This document shows, one piece after another, positions 36,042 through 46,486 of a stretch of 64,000 nucleotides of DNA (its first letter is position 1; every line of letters begins with the position of its first letter). Below the pieces are notes generated by a model. It did not search any database. It was not told the DNA's origin and was given only the letters and a program-made list of their open reading frames with translations. Origin of the DNA: Opitutaceae bacterium (GTDB lineage Bacteria; Verrucomicrobiota; Verrucomicrobiia; Opitutales; Opitutaceae); contig JAWLBB010000001.1 of the NCBI GenBank assembly GCA_041395105.1, positions 930,001 through 994,000 on the forward strand. The letters are read 5' to 3'. The position numbers were made by a program, and so were the translations under genes.

Positions 36042-37082
36042 TCAGGCGCCGGGCAGTTCGATCTGGGCCTTGACCGAACTGGGGGGCATGGCGGCGGCGA
36101 ATTCGAAGGCCCGGATGCTGTCTTCGAAGGGGAAGCGGTCGGTGATGAGCGGCTTCACGTCGAGTCCGCCTCCGGCCATGAGGGCGAGGGCCCGAGGGAA
36201 GACGTGGGCGTAGCGGAAGACGTGCTCGACCCGGGCCTCCTTCACCTGGGCGGCCACCACGTCGTAGGCGATCGGTTCGAGGGGCATGCCGACAAAGACC
36301 ACGGTGCCGCCCGGGCAGAGGGCGTTGAAGACGGAGGAAGCGGCGCGGCCGTTGCCGCTGGCCTCGAAGACGACGTCGGCGCCCCATCCGTCGGTGGCGG
36401 CGAGGATGGCGGCGGTCACGTCATCCTTGGCGGCATGGAGGGCGGTGATGGGGCCGAGTGTCCCGGCCAACGCGAGTTTCTCGGGGACCACATCGGTGAC
36501 AAAGACGCGGCTGCAGCCGGAAGCCAGGGCGGCGAGGGCGGTGAGCATTCCGATGGGGCCGGCACCGGTGACGAGGGCGACATCACCGGGTTTGATGCCT
36601 GCCTTGGTGGCGGCGTGCAGGCCGACGGCGAGGGGTTCGACCATGGCCGCCTCCGCCTGGGTCACGTTGTCGGGGACGGCGAAAGTGAAGTCGGCCGGGT
36701 GGATGACTTCCGGTCGGAGGCAGCCGTGGATGGGCGGCGTCGCCCAGAAGCGGACCTTGGGGTCGAGATTGTAGTGTCCGAGCCGGGAGGGGCGGCTGGT
36801 CGGGTCGGGGATGCCGGGTTCCATGCAGACGCGCTGGCCCACCTTGAGGTGTTTGACCTCGGCTCCGGTTTCGAGAATGACCCCGGCGCATTCGTGTCCA
36901 AGGATCATGGGCTCCTTGACCTCGAAGGGCCCGATCCGGCCGTGGGTGTAGTAATGGACATCACTGCCGCAGATCCCGACGGTCTGGATCCGGACACGGA
37001 CATCCCGGGGACCAAGGGTTTCGCGGATATCGAAATCGCGTAGGGAGAGTTCGAGGCGGCGTTCGAGGACGAGGGCTTTCAT
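36042..37082 (-). CDS. Zinc-dependent polyol (sorbitol/xylitol-type) dehydrogenase
   Basis: Medium-chain dehydrogenase of 346 residues, NAD(P)-dependent. The ATG at 37082 starts MKALVLERR. Catalytic-zinc residues are in GICGSDVHYY (Cys) and LGHECAG (His-Glu); the Rossmann motif is VTGAGPIGMLTALAA. The four-cysteine structural-zinc loop typical of alcohol dehydrogenases is not evident, and the MEPG and FWATPP text is like sorbitol and xylitol dehydrogenases. The likely reaction is oxidation of a sugar alcohol to a ketose. The 3' end directly meets the 55-bp repeat. The open frame continues far upstream of the ATG but that part is non-coding in character. Confidence 0.9.
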   Translation of the reverse strand: MKALVLERRLELSLRDFDIRETLGPRDVRVRIQTVGICGSDVHYYTHGRIGPFEVKEPMILGHECAGVILETGAEVKHLKVGQRVCMEPGIPDPTSRPSRLGHYNLDPKVRFWATPPIHGCLRPEVIHPADFTFAVPDNVTQAEAAMVEPLAVGLHAATKAGIKPGDVALVTGAGPIGMLTALAALASGCSRVFVTDVVPEKLALAGTLGPITALHAAKDDVTAAILAATDGWGADVVFEASGNGRAASSVFNALCPGGTVVFVGMPLEPIAYDVVAAQVKEARVEHVFRYAHVFPRALALMAGGGLDVKPLITDRFPFEDSIRAFEFAAAMPPSSVKAQIELPGA

Positions 37083-37383
37083 GGGCGGAAGGATGGGACG
37101 GTGGCCGGTGGAGTCGTGGAGGAGGGAAGGGGTCTGAGGACTTGAACTCGAAGGTAACCAAGGAACGAAGGGCGCGACTTCCTGGGTGTTGTCTAGGGGG
37201 AAGTGACGAAAGGCAGGATGCCACAATAAGGCACGAAAAACCACGAAAAGATGGGGAAGAATGAGCGAGTTGTTGGATGGGGCGGGAGGGAAGAAGGGGT
37301 CGGAGGGTCGGAGATCAGAAGGCGGAGGCACTAAAGAATTGCCATCGAGCGGTCGTTTGGCGAAAGGTCGCGGATCGATCACC
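37083..37383. other. Intergenic region with diverged dispersed repeat
   Basis: About 300 bp before tRNA-Leu. From 37141 to about 37215 the sequence aligns loosely with the 98-bp repeats at 24.2-24.5 kb (AAGGTAACCAAGGAACGAAG then a GACTTCCTGGGTGTTGT segment). Further on, CACGAAAAACCACGAAAAG and a GGGTCGGAGATCAGAAGGCG purine-rich run occur. No gene is supported. Confidence 0.5.
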
Positions 37384-37465
37384 GCCCGGGTGGTGGAATT
37401 GGCAGACACGCCAGACTTAGGATCTGGTGCCGAAAGGCGTGCAGGTTCGACCCCTGTCCCGGGCA
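37384..37465 (+). tRNA. tRNA-Leu (anticodon TAG)
   Basis: The acceptor stem GCCCGGG pairs with CCCGGGC, discriminator A at 37465. The anticodon arm is CCAGA-CTTAGGA-TCTGG, giving anticodon TAG. A long variable arm (GTGCCGAAAGGCGT) and a T arm with GGTTCGACC complete a class II tRNA. CCA is not encoded. Confidence 0.96.
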
Positions 37466-37489
37466 CTCTTAATGTTGGTGGTCGACTGC

Positions 37490-38191
37490 TCAGAGAGTCC
37501 TGAGGGCGGAAAGACCGCCGTCGAGTTTGAGGACCTGGCCGGTCATGAAGCCGGAGTCGTCGCTGAGGAGATAGGCAACGGCTTTGGCGGTATCCTGCGC
37601 GCTGCCGACACGGTTGAGCGGGTGTCGTTTTTCGGAGGCGGTTCGTTTGATTTCCGAGTTGAGGAAGGGCTGTGCCAGGGGCGTGTCGGTCAGCGAAGGG
37701 GCGATGGCGTTGACCCGGATGCGCGGCGCCCATTCCGCGGCCAGTGACCGGGTCAGGCCCTCGATTGCGCCTTTGGCGGAGGCGATGCTGGCGTGAAAGG
37801 ACAGACCGGTCTGGACGGCGACCGAGGAAAAGAGGACGACCGAGCTCCGATCGGCTTTCTTCAAGCCGGGCAGGGCCAGCCGGAGCAGGCGGACGGCGCC
37901 GAGCAGGTTGATCTGAAGATCATTCAGGTAGTCCTCGTCGGTCAGACGATGGAATGGCTTCAGGTTGATTGTTCCGGGATAATAGACGCAGCCGTCCAGA
38001 CTGTCCGGGAGCTCTAGGGTGGGATGTGGATCGGTCGCGTCGAAGGGTAGGGTCTCGAGATCGGGTTCATCCGTGGGTGCGTCGGGATGGCGGCAGGCGC
38101 AGATCACCCGGTGTCCGGATTCCTTGAGCAGGTGCGCGGAGGCGAGGCCGATGCCGGAGGTGCCTCCGGCGATGAGGATGGTCTTGGGCAC
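37490..38191 (-). CDS. Short-chain dehydrogenase/reductase lacking the catalytic tyrosine
   Basis: SDR-fold protein of 233 residues. The GTG at 38191 has TAGGA six bases upstream and starts just before the first strand; GTG 38230 is an alternative. The cofactor motif is IAGGTSGIG; later parts are LFSSVAVQTG, RIRVNAIAPSLTDTPLA and FMTGQVLKLDGG. At the active site the usual YxxxK is IASAK: the lysine is kept but tyrosine is replaced by isoleucine. The protein may bind NAD(P) without ordinary SDR catalysis, or use another residue. It is the last gene of a minus-strand run after the OGG1-type glycosylase. Confidence 0.85.
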   Translation of the reverse strand: MPKTILIAGGTSGIGLASAHLLKESGHRVICACRHPDAPTDEPDLETLPFDATDPHPTLELPDSLDGCVYYPGTINLKPFHRLTDEDYLNDLQINLLGAVRLLRLALPGLKKADRSSVVLFSSVAVQTGLSFHASIASAKGAIEGLTRSLAAEWAPRIRVNAIAPSLTDTPLAQPFLNSEIKRTASEKRHPLNRVGSAQDTAKAVAYLLSDDSGFMTGQVLKLDGGLSALRTL

Positions 38192-38280
38192 ATTCAATCC
38201 TACGTGCCATGGGGGTCTCCGGATGGGCACGGCGCGGAGTTCGCGGGAAGAGGATCCCGGAAGAAGCCGGGCGCCGACGG

Positions 38281-39243
38281 TCAGGGCTTTCCGAAGCGTC
38301 GTTCCCAGGAGAAGAGAAACTGCTGGGCGAGGCCGGCGGCGGGGCCAAAATGGGCGCGGCCGAATTCGGCGAGCTGGGAGTTGGTCCAGCCGGTCAGGTG
38401 GTAGCGGCGGGCAAGGGTCTGACTGATCCAGGTATCGACGGGGAAGGCTTCGAGTTTGCCGGCGCCAAAGAGCAGGACGCAGTCGGCCACTTTTTCACCG
38501 ACGCCGGGGAGTTGCCTGAGACGGACTTTCGCTTCGGGGTAGGGGAGGTGTTCGGTCTCTTCCAGCCAGCCGGGGTGTTCGGCGAGGAACCGGGCGGTCG
38601 CCAGAATGTACTTCGCCCGGAAGCCGAGAAGACAGCCATTGAGTCTCTCGGGGCCGCCACCGGCGATTTCCCGGAAGGTGGGCAGGCGGTGGACGTCGGG
38701 TGCGATTTCGACTCCGGCGTCGCGGGCGAGGAGGGCGCACATCTGCCGAATCTGGATGATTCGTTTGGTGGCACTGCAGAGGAAGCCGAGGAGGGTCTCT
38801 TCCATCGGCTGGCGCAGGATGCGCAGTCCGGGAAAGGCGGCGATGGCCTGGTGAAGATGAGGATCGGATCGCCATGGAAGCGCATCGACAAGGCCCTTCC
38901 AGTCGGTGTCCCTGCCCAGGTACCGGGCAACGCGGGCGACATTTTCGACGCAAAGGAGCGGCTCGGGCAGACTGATCCGGACGCTCCCGGATGCGGGATC
39001 GAGATGCAGGCGGGCAACCAGATCGGCAAAGACACCTTCCCAGTTGCCCTCAGCCAGGCAGGTCCATCGGAAGGCCTGACCTCCGTCGAGCGTTTCGGCC
39101 AGGGAGGCGGAGTCGAATGGATGGGGGCAGGGAAGAGTCTGCCACTCCGACCAGCCTTCCGGCGTCGGAATGGGCAGGATGGGCTCAGGCGAGGACGGGG
39201 GCGGATTCGAGTTCGTAATTGAAGAACGTCGTTTCAATCTCAT
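38281..39243 (-). CDS. 8-oxoguanine DNA glycosylase, OGG1-type
   Basis: Base-excision repair enzyme of up to 320 residues that removes 8-oxoguanine and cuts the AP site. The OGG1 N-terminal mark GGQAFRW is at about residue 55-60. The helix-hairpin-helix is LPGVGEKVADC with catalytic Lys251, followed by the activating Asp270 (FPVDTWI); their spacing equals that of human OGG1 K249/D268. The architecture is the eukaryote-like OGG1 form, not MutM. The ATG at 39243 overlaps the upstream alpha-E gene by 59 bp, so the real start may be a later non-ATG codon; the first ~30 residues are Pro/Ser-rich. Confidence 0.9.
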   Translation of the reverse strand: MRLKRRSSITNSNPPPSSPEPILPIPTPEGWSEWQTLPCPHPFDSASLAETLDGGQAFRWTCLAEGNWEGVFADLVARLHLDPASGSVRISLPEPLLCVENVARVARYLGRDTDWKGLVDALPWRSDPHLHQAIAAFPGLRILRQPMEETLLGFLCSATKRIIQIRQMCALLARDAGVEIAPDVHRLPTFREIAGGGPERLNGCLLGFRAKYILATARFLAEHPGWLEETEHLPYPEAKVRLRQLPGVGEKVADCVLLFGAGKLEAFPVDTWISQTLARRYHLTGWTNSQLAEFGRAHFGPAAGLAQQFLFSWERRFGKP

Positions 39244-40168
39244 TTCCGATCGCGGCGAGTTTCAATTGGAGCGCGTCGATGTATTCGTGGGGACCGTAAT
39301 CGATGATCTCGCGAACGGTGGCGTAGTCGAGGTTGGCGCGCAGGCGCCCGAGGGATCGCGTCGGGTTGTTGGTGAACTGATGATCGGCATTCCTTGAGAT
39401 CCAGCGCACCACATTGTCCGCCTCGCTGATACAGAAGCGGATGCTGCGGGGAAACGACGGTTCCAGGAAGAGGTAATCGATCACCCGGGACGGCGTGATC
39501 TGGCCTCGGCGGCTCTTGCGGAAGGCCTCGAAGGCGGAGCAGGACCGCAGGACGGAGGCCCATTGAATGGTATCGATGGCGGTGCCGACCAATGAAACGG
39601 AGGGCAGAAGGGCGAAGTACTTGACGTCGATCAGGCGCGAAGTGTTGTCGGCCCGTTCCAGGAACATGCCGGCCTGGTAGAAGTGCCAGGCCTCATTGCG
39701 CGGAAACATGGAGTCGACGATCCCGTTGAAGAGAATGAGGGAGCCCTTGATCCGGTTGAGGTATTCGTAGGCGCCCAGACGGGAATAGTTGGCGAAGCTT
39801 TCATTCTGCAGACGCAGGTAGATGCGGTTGAGTTGTTCCCAGGCTTCGCTGGAGATCTGGTCGCGGATACACCGGGCGTTCTCGCGGGCGTAGTTGATGC
39901 AGGAAAGGATGGAGGTGGGGTTCCGGGCTTCGAAGATGACGAAATTGACCACACTCTCCTCGTTGCATTCCGGATACAGACTGGAAAAGAGCTTCTCGTC
40001 GCCGAGGGCATGGATCATGGGGATCCAGTCATTGGCTCGATCGAGGTTTCGGTTCCCGTTCAGGTCGATGACCAGTTGGGCGTTGACGTCGATGAGGCGG
40101 GCGGCGTTCTGCGCGCGCTCGACATAGCGGGCGGTCCAGTAAACGAGATTGGCGACTCGGGAAAGCAT
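39185..40168 (-). CDS. Alpha-E domain protein (DUF403)
   Basis: All-helical protein of 327 residues that begins MLSRVANLVYWTARYVERA, the family signature. Other marks are SEAWEQLNRIYLRL and RADNTSRLIDVKYFALLP. Alpha-E proteins are almost always found beside a circularly permuted ATP-grasp protein, as here, and often with a transglutaminase-like protease, absent in this window. They are thought to act in peptide synthesis or modification; the function is not established. It is 61 bp downstream of the ATP-grasp gene. Confidence 0.93.
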   Translation of the reverse strand: MLSRVANLVYWTARYVERAQNAARLIDVNAQLVIDLNGNRNLDRANDWIPMIHALGDEKLFSSLYPECNEESVVNFVIFEARNPTSILSCINYARENARCIRDQISSEAWEQLNRIYLRLQNESFANYSRLGAYEYLNRIKGSLILFNGIVDSMFPRNEAWHFYQAGMFLERADNTSRLIDVKYFALLPSVSLVGTAIDTIQWASVLRSCSAFEAFRKSRRGQITPSRVIDYLFLEPSFPRSIRFCISEADNVVRWISRNADHQFTNNPTRSLGRLRANLDYATVREIIDYGPHEYIDALQLKLAAIGNEIETTFFNYELESAPVLA

Positions 40169-40229
40169 GATGGGTCAGTAACGGGTGGGTTGAGACAGGT
40201 GGCTCGGCTGGGCGGTCGCCGGGGTGTGA

Positions 40230-41711
40230 TCAGACGGTCAGTTGCCTGGATTCCTGGGTCATCGATTCCTGGGAATCGGAGAGCACCCAGGTGTCCTTGC
40301 TGCCGCCTCCCTGGCTCGAGTTCACGACGAGGGAACCCTTGGGAAGGGCGACACGGGTCAGCCCGCCGGGCACGATCCGGATGGTGTCGCCGTTGAGAAT
40401 ATAGGGTCGGAGATCGATATGGCGCCCCTCGATCTGGTCGGCGCAGGCCGTCGGGCTGGTCGAAAGACCGATGGTGGGCTGGGCGACAAAGTTGCGGGGG
40501 TTCTCCTGGATTTTCTGCCGGAATTCCTCGATCGATTCCCTGGTGGCGTGAGGTCCGATCAGCATGCCGTAGCCGCCGGCTTCGTTGACACTCTTGACGA
40601 CGAGTTCGGGCAGGCGCTCGAGGATGTACTTGAGCTCGTCGGGCCGGGCCGAAAGGAAGGTCTCCACGTTCTGGAGGATCGGCTCCTGGTCGAGGTAGTA
40701 GCGGATCATGTCCGGGACAAAGTAATAGGTGGCCTTGTCGTCGGCCACCCCGGTGCCGATGGGGTTGCTCAGGGCCACGTTCCCCCTCCGGTAGGCTTCA
40801 AATATCCCGGGCACGCCCAGCATGGAATCCTCGCGGAAGACCGTGGGATCGAGGAAATCATCATCAATCCGCCGGTAGATGACATGGACGGGCGAGAGGC
40901 CGCGGGTGGTTCGCAGGTAGACTCGATGATCGCGGACGATGAGGTCGGATCCTTCCACGATCTCTATGCCCATCTGGCGGGCGAGGAAGGAGTGTTCGAA
41001 GTAGGCCGAATTGTAGACGCCGGGTGTGAGGAGCACGACGGTCGGATCGCCGATGTGCTCGGGTGCGAGGTGGGCGAGGGTGTGCAGGAGATCCTGGCAG
41101 TACTGATCGACAGGCCGGACCGGGTAGTTGTCGAAGAGATTGGGGAATACCCGTTTGATGACCTGGCGGTTCTCCAGCACGTAGGAGACACCGGAAGGGC
41201 TGCGCAGGTTGTCTTCGAGGACGAGGTACTGACCCGAGGTGTCGCGGATCAGGTCGGTGCCGTTGATGTGGACGTAGAGGTCGCGGGGAAGATCGACCCC
41301 CATCATCTCCTTGCGGAAATGCTTGGAGGACTCGATCAGGTCGCGTGGGATGATGCCGTCGGCGAGGATCTTCTGCTCATGATAGATATCCTTGAGGAAG
41401 AGATTGAGCGCGGTCATCCGCTGGGTCAGTCCCGCTTCGAGCGTCCGCCATTCGTCGGCCGGGATGATCCGGGGAATGAGGTCGAAGGGAAAGATTCTTT
41501 CGGTTCCCTGGTTGTCGCTGTAGACCGTGAAGGTGACGCCTCGTCTCAGGAACGATTGGTTGGCGACTTCCTGCTTCAGTCTCAGTTCGGACGCATCCAT
41601 CGCGCTGAGGCGATCGAAGAGCGGGGCATAGTGAGGCCTGGGCACTCCGGGGGCGGAGAACATCTCATCGTAGAATCCGCCGAGTTGGTAGGTTTGAAAA
41701 AGGTCTGACAT
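40230..41711 (-). CDS. Circularly permuted type 2 ATP-grasp protein
   Basis: Protein of 493 residues (DUF404/DUF407 type). It carries RGVTFTVYSDNQGTERIFPF, IPRIIPADEW, YLVLEDNLRSPSGVSYVLEN and VVKSVNEAGGYGMLIGPHA, the marks of the permuted ATP-grasp ligase group. Such enzymes probably form amide bonds using ATP, together with the alpha-E protein encoded next. The product is unknown. It is the first gene of the small operon ATP-grasp, alpha-E, OGG1-type glycosylase and SDR. Confidence 0.93.
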   Translation of the reverse strand: MSDLFQTYQLGGFYDEMFSAPGVPRPHYAPLFDRLSAMDASELRLKQEVANQSFLRRGVTFTVYSDNQGTERIFPFDLIPRIIPADEWRTLEAGLTQRMTALNLFLKDIYHEQKILADGIIPRDLIESSKHFRKEMMGVDLPRDLYVHINGTDLIRDTSGQYLVLEDNLRSPSGVSYVLENRQVIKRVFPNLFDNYPVRPVDQYCQDLLHTLAHLAPEHIGDPTVVLLTPGVYNSAYFEHSFLARQMGIEIVEGSDLIVRDHRVYLRTTRGLSPVHVIYRRIDDDFLDPTVFREDSMLGVPGIFEAYRRGNVALSNPIGTGVADDKATYYFVPDMIRYYLDQEPILQNVETFLSARPDELKYILERLPELVVKSVNEAGGYGMLIGPHATRESIEEFRQKIQENPRNFVAQPTIGLSTSPTACADQIEGRHIDLRPYILNGDTIRIVPGGLTRVALPKGSLVVNSSQGGGSKDTWVLSDSQESMTQESRQLTV

Positions 41712-41780
41712 CTTGGGGAATGGTCCTGGAGCTTCAGGCGTGCCAGATAGGCCGGTCGATTTGAGAATTCCTGACGTTGG

Positions 41781-42287
41781 TCATTCAGACGGTCCGGAAT
41801 CTTCGTCGGGCAGTTCCCAGAGAAACGAGAGTTCCGAACCGAGGGACTGTCCGTTTGCATCGAGGTATTCGAGCTTCCAGGCGGCGGGAAGGACATCGGG
41901 GTCGGACCAGTCGGCACCGGTAAGCCCGACGAGGACCTCCATGGATTTCCTGCTTTGGGTCTCCAACGGGAATCGGCGCTCAACCGGCTCGAAACCTCCC
42001 GGGGGAAAGTAGAAGACGACAAGGGTGCCGGCGGGGAGGGGCTGCCCGACCGTGGTCCGGATACGGAAGGCGAAGTAGAGTCCGTCTCGATCGTCTGCAC
42101 GGGTGCGCAGGACGAGGCGGTTCCCGGAGTTCTCGACCCCGGTGAAGTACTCGGAGATCCGTTTGAAGGAGTCCTCGGTCCGGAACTCCTGGCGAATCCG
42201 GGTGAATTCGACAGTGGGTGAAGCGGCCCGTATCGTGGTGCTCGAGGCAATCAAGCCGAACAGAAGGAACGCGATACGGGGAAGCAT
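41781..42287 (-). CDS. Small exported protein of unknown function
   Basis: A 168-residue protein whose ATG at 42287 starts a clean signal peptide (LPRIAFLLFGLIASSTTIRA). The open frame extends upstream of this but that part is Pro/Arg-rich and unlikely to be coding. The mature part is beta-rich with RLVLRTRADDRDGLYFAFRI and LVVFYFPPGG and an acidic tail, reminiscent of small periplasmic beta-sandwich proteins. No family is recognised. It sits between the helicase gene upstream and the ATP-grasp gene downstream. Confidence 0.7.
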   Translation of the reverse strand: MLPRIAFLLFGLIASSTTIRAASPTVEFTRIRQEFRTEDSFKRISEYFTGVENSGNRLVLRTRADDRDGLYFAFRIRTTVGQPLPAGTLVVFYFPPGGFEPVERRFPLETQSRKSMEVLVGLTGADWSDPDVLPAAWKLEYLDANGQSLGSELSFLWELPDEDSGPSE

Positions 42288-42451
42288 ATGAGTGATTCGT
42301 CGGAAGAGAGCTGCGGAAGGACGAAGATGCGGGTACGGGTGCGGTTGAGGTTGCGACCTGACAAGCGGGGGTGGACATTCGCATGGATCGTCGAGGGTGT
42401 CAAAAGATTCCCGGGAGACGCCGTCTCTGTCGACCGGGGAGTCCCCGGTGT

Positions 42452-44452
<2,001 letters not shown>

Positions 44453-44524
44453 GGGTGAAACCGGGCAGTGTTGGCCAAGGGACAGGGGGCGACGAGGAAA
44501 AACCGAGCCCGCGCCATCGACCCT

Positions 44525-45631
44525 TCAGAGGACGACGAGAGAGTTGCGATGGATGACTTCGAGGCGGGTCCGGCCGGGGAATTGGCCACGCAGATCCTGG
44601 GTAGTCTTGCCCATGATCGTCTGGATCTCGCGACTGGAAAAACAGGCCTGACCCCGACCGAAGATGACGTTGTCCGGGCCGGTCAGGTTGACGATGTCAC
44701 GGGCGGCGAAGTCGCCGGTGCTTCCGCGGACGCCCGAGGCGAGGAGGCTTCGACCCTGGGTTACGAGGGCGGTCCGGGCCCCGTCGTCGACGTGGATGGT
44801 GCCCTGGGGCCGTTGGAAGAACGCGAGCCAGCGCTTCTTGGATTCCATCGGGAGGCTCGAGGCGACAAAGACGGTGCCGATCTGTCCTTCGAGAACCGCC
44901 CGCAGGAGGACGTCCTTTTCGTGGCCGTGGGCGATGACCAGGTTGCAGCCGGCCTTGCCCGCGAGGCGGGCGGCCTCGATCTTGGTGACCATGCCGCCCA
45001 CGGCGGTGGCGCTGGTGGTGCCACCGGCCATCGCCTCGATTTCCGGGGTGATGTTCTCGATGACCGGTATGATCCTGCCGCTGCCTTTCCGATCGATCAG
45101 GCCGGGGGCGGTCGAGAGGATGATCAGGAGCGACGACCCGGTGATGCTGGCGACCATGGCGGAGAGCTGATCGTTGTCGCCGACCCGGATCTCTTCGCTG
45201 CTGACCGCGTCATTCTCGTTGATGACGGGGACGACGCCGCTCGTAATCAGGTGCTCGAGAGTGCCTTGGACGGCGAGGTATCGCTTGCGCAGGCGGAGAT
45301 CATCGTGGGTCAGGAGAACCTGGGCGGCGATGATCCCGTGGGGCTCGAATCCGTCCTGCCAGGTCTGCATGAGCTTGCTCTGGCCGACGGCTGCACAGGC
45401 CTGAAGTTTGGAGACGGTCCGGGGGCGCTGCCTGCGTCCGAGGATGCCCATCCCCAGGCCAACGGCGCCGGAGGTGACGACGAGGATCTCGATGCCGCGG
45501 CTGCGCAGATCGGCAACCTGTCGGCAGACATCGGCGATACAGTCCCGGTCAATCTGTCCGGGACCGGAGGTGAGGATGCCCGTTCCAAGTTTGACGACCA
45601 GGCGTTTGGGCGGAGAACTTCCGGGGATCAT
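44525..45631 (-). CDS. proB: Glutamate 5-kinase
   Basis: First enzyme of proline synthesis, phosphorylating glutamate with ATP; 368 residues. Amino-acid kinase motifs: VVKLGTGILT, VTSGAVGLGMG, PVINENDAVS, GDNDQLSA and GGMVTKIEAA. A C-terminal PUA domain (about 275-360) is present (GTIHVDDGARTAL, then GDFAARDIVNL), as in full-length ProB. proA is not in the window. Its gene precedes the helicase in a long minus-strand run. Confidence 0.96.
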   Translation of the reverse strand: MIPGSSPPKRLVVKLGTGILTSGPGQIDRDCIADVCRQVADLRSRGIEILVVTSGAVGLGMGILGRRQRPRTVSKLQACAAVGQSKLMQTWQDGFEPHGIIAAQVLLTHDDLRLRKRYLAVQGTLEHLITSGVVPVINENDAVSSEEIRVGDNDQLSAMVASITGSSLLIILSTAPGLIDRKGSGRIIPVIENITPEIEAMAGGTTSATAVGGMVTKIEAARLAGKAGCNLVIAHGHEKDVLLRAVLEGQIGTVFVASSLPMESKKRWLAFFQRPQGTIHVDDGARTALVTQGRSLLASGVRGSTGDFAARDIVNLTGPDNVIFGRGQACFSSREIQTIMGKTTQDLRGQFPGRTRLEVIHRNSLVVL

Positions 45632-45730
45632 GAGAAGCAGTGATTCACCTGGTCCGCCGGGTTCCGGCGTCCATCAGAATCCTGGTGCATTGAGTCGTTG
45701 AGTTTTGATGCGATATTGCGGAGGCCCGGA

Positions 45731-45808
45731 TACGCCCTGCGGCCGCCCACGAGGGCCGCCCTACAACCGTCTCCAGAGGGAGGGTCGTGCTCCGGCGCGA
45801 CCGCCACC
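45731..45808. repeat. Dispersed-type intergenic hairpin repeat
   Basis: A GC-rich pair of imperfect hairpins in the 214-bp gap between frr and proB. On the minus strand it contains GTAGGGCGGCCCTCGTGGGC; on the plus strand GGTCGTGCTCCGGCGCGACC, whose ends GGTCG/CGACC pair perfectly. The GTAGGGC start is shared with the core of the 239-bp array unit (GGTAGGGCTGG). I recall similar elements in other verrucomicrobial genomes. Confidence 0.55.
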
Positions 45809-45845
45809 GTCCGGGAAAACCGTTCGCTTTCATCCGGCTCACTGC

Positions 45846-46406
45846 CTAGACAGTGAGCAGTTCCTTTTCCTTGTGGTTGAGGTGTTCGCCGATCTCCTTG
45901 ATGAAGAGGTCGGTCTGATGCTGGACCTCCTTTTCGTACCGCTTGAAATCGTCTTCGGAGATTTCGCCGCTCTTCTGGCTTTTTTTGAGGGCTTCCATCC
46001 CTTCACGACGGGCGTGGCGCACGCTGACCCGACCCTCCTCGGCCAGACGGTGAGCGACCTTGGCCAGTTCCTGACGGCGTTCGCCGCTCAGGTCGGGAAG
46101 GGGCAGGCGGATGATGGTGCCGTCGACCGCGGGGTTGATGCCGATATTGGCCAGCTGAATGGCTTTCTCGATGGCCCGGACGAGGGATTTGTCCCACGGT
46201 TGGACCTGAATCAGGCGGGCGTCGGGGGTGGTGATGGCGGCGACCTCCTTCAGGCGCATCGGGCTTCCGTAGGCGTCGACCATGATGGTCTCCACCATGG
46301 AAGGGGACGCCTTTCCGGTGTGAATGCCGGTGAATTCCTGAAGGGTATGGTCCATCGCCTTCTTCATTTTCTCCACGGTATCCGTAATCAGAGGATGCTC
46401 ATTCAT
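45846..46406 (-). CDS. frr: Ribosome recycling factor
   Basis: Protein of 186 residues, normal length, that with EF-G splits post-termination ribosomes. Recognised by MKKAMDHTLQEFTGIHTGKA, VDAYGSPMRLKEVA, ITTPDARLIQVQPWDKS and IRLPLPDLSGERRQELAK. It lies 80 bp downstream of pyrH, the usual gene order in bacteria. Confidence 0.98.
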   Translation of the reverse strand: MNEHPLITDTVEKMKKAMDHTLQEFTGIHTGKASPSMVETIMVDAYGSPMRLKEVAAITTPDARLIQVQPWDKSLVRAIEKAIQLANIGINPAVDGTIIRLPLPDLSGERRQELAKVAHRLAEEGRVSVRHARREGMEALKKSQKSGEISEDDFKRYEKEVQHQTDLFIKEIGEHLNHKEKELLTV

Positions 46407-46486
46407 GATGCGACCGGATTATGCAGCGTATGGGCGGCATGACAATCCTCTGTGCAGGGATTGTGGGAGGCCGTCCAGAGAGTCTC

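Noticed and set aside
34849..36073. Repeated open frames of 81 and 130 codons on both strands of the tandem array as a family of duplicated genes
   Set aside because: The 239-bp period shifts the frame at every unit, so each frame just restarts in the next copy; there are no SD sequences, domains or signal peptides, and both strands are equally open.
37083..37733. N-terminal extension of the polyol dehydrogenase to about 563 residues
   Set aside because: The extra 217 residues cross the tRNA-Leu gene and an intergenic repeat; the family normally starts at MKALVLE.
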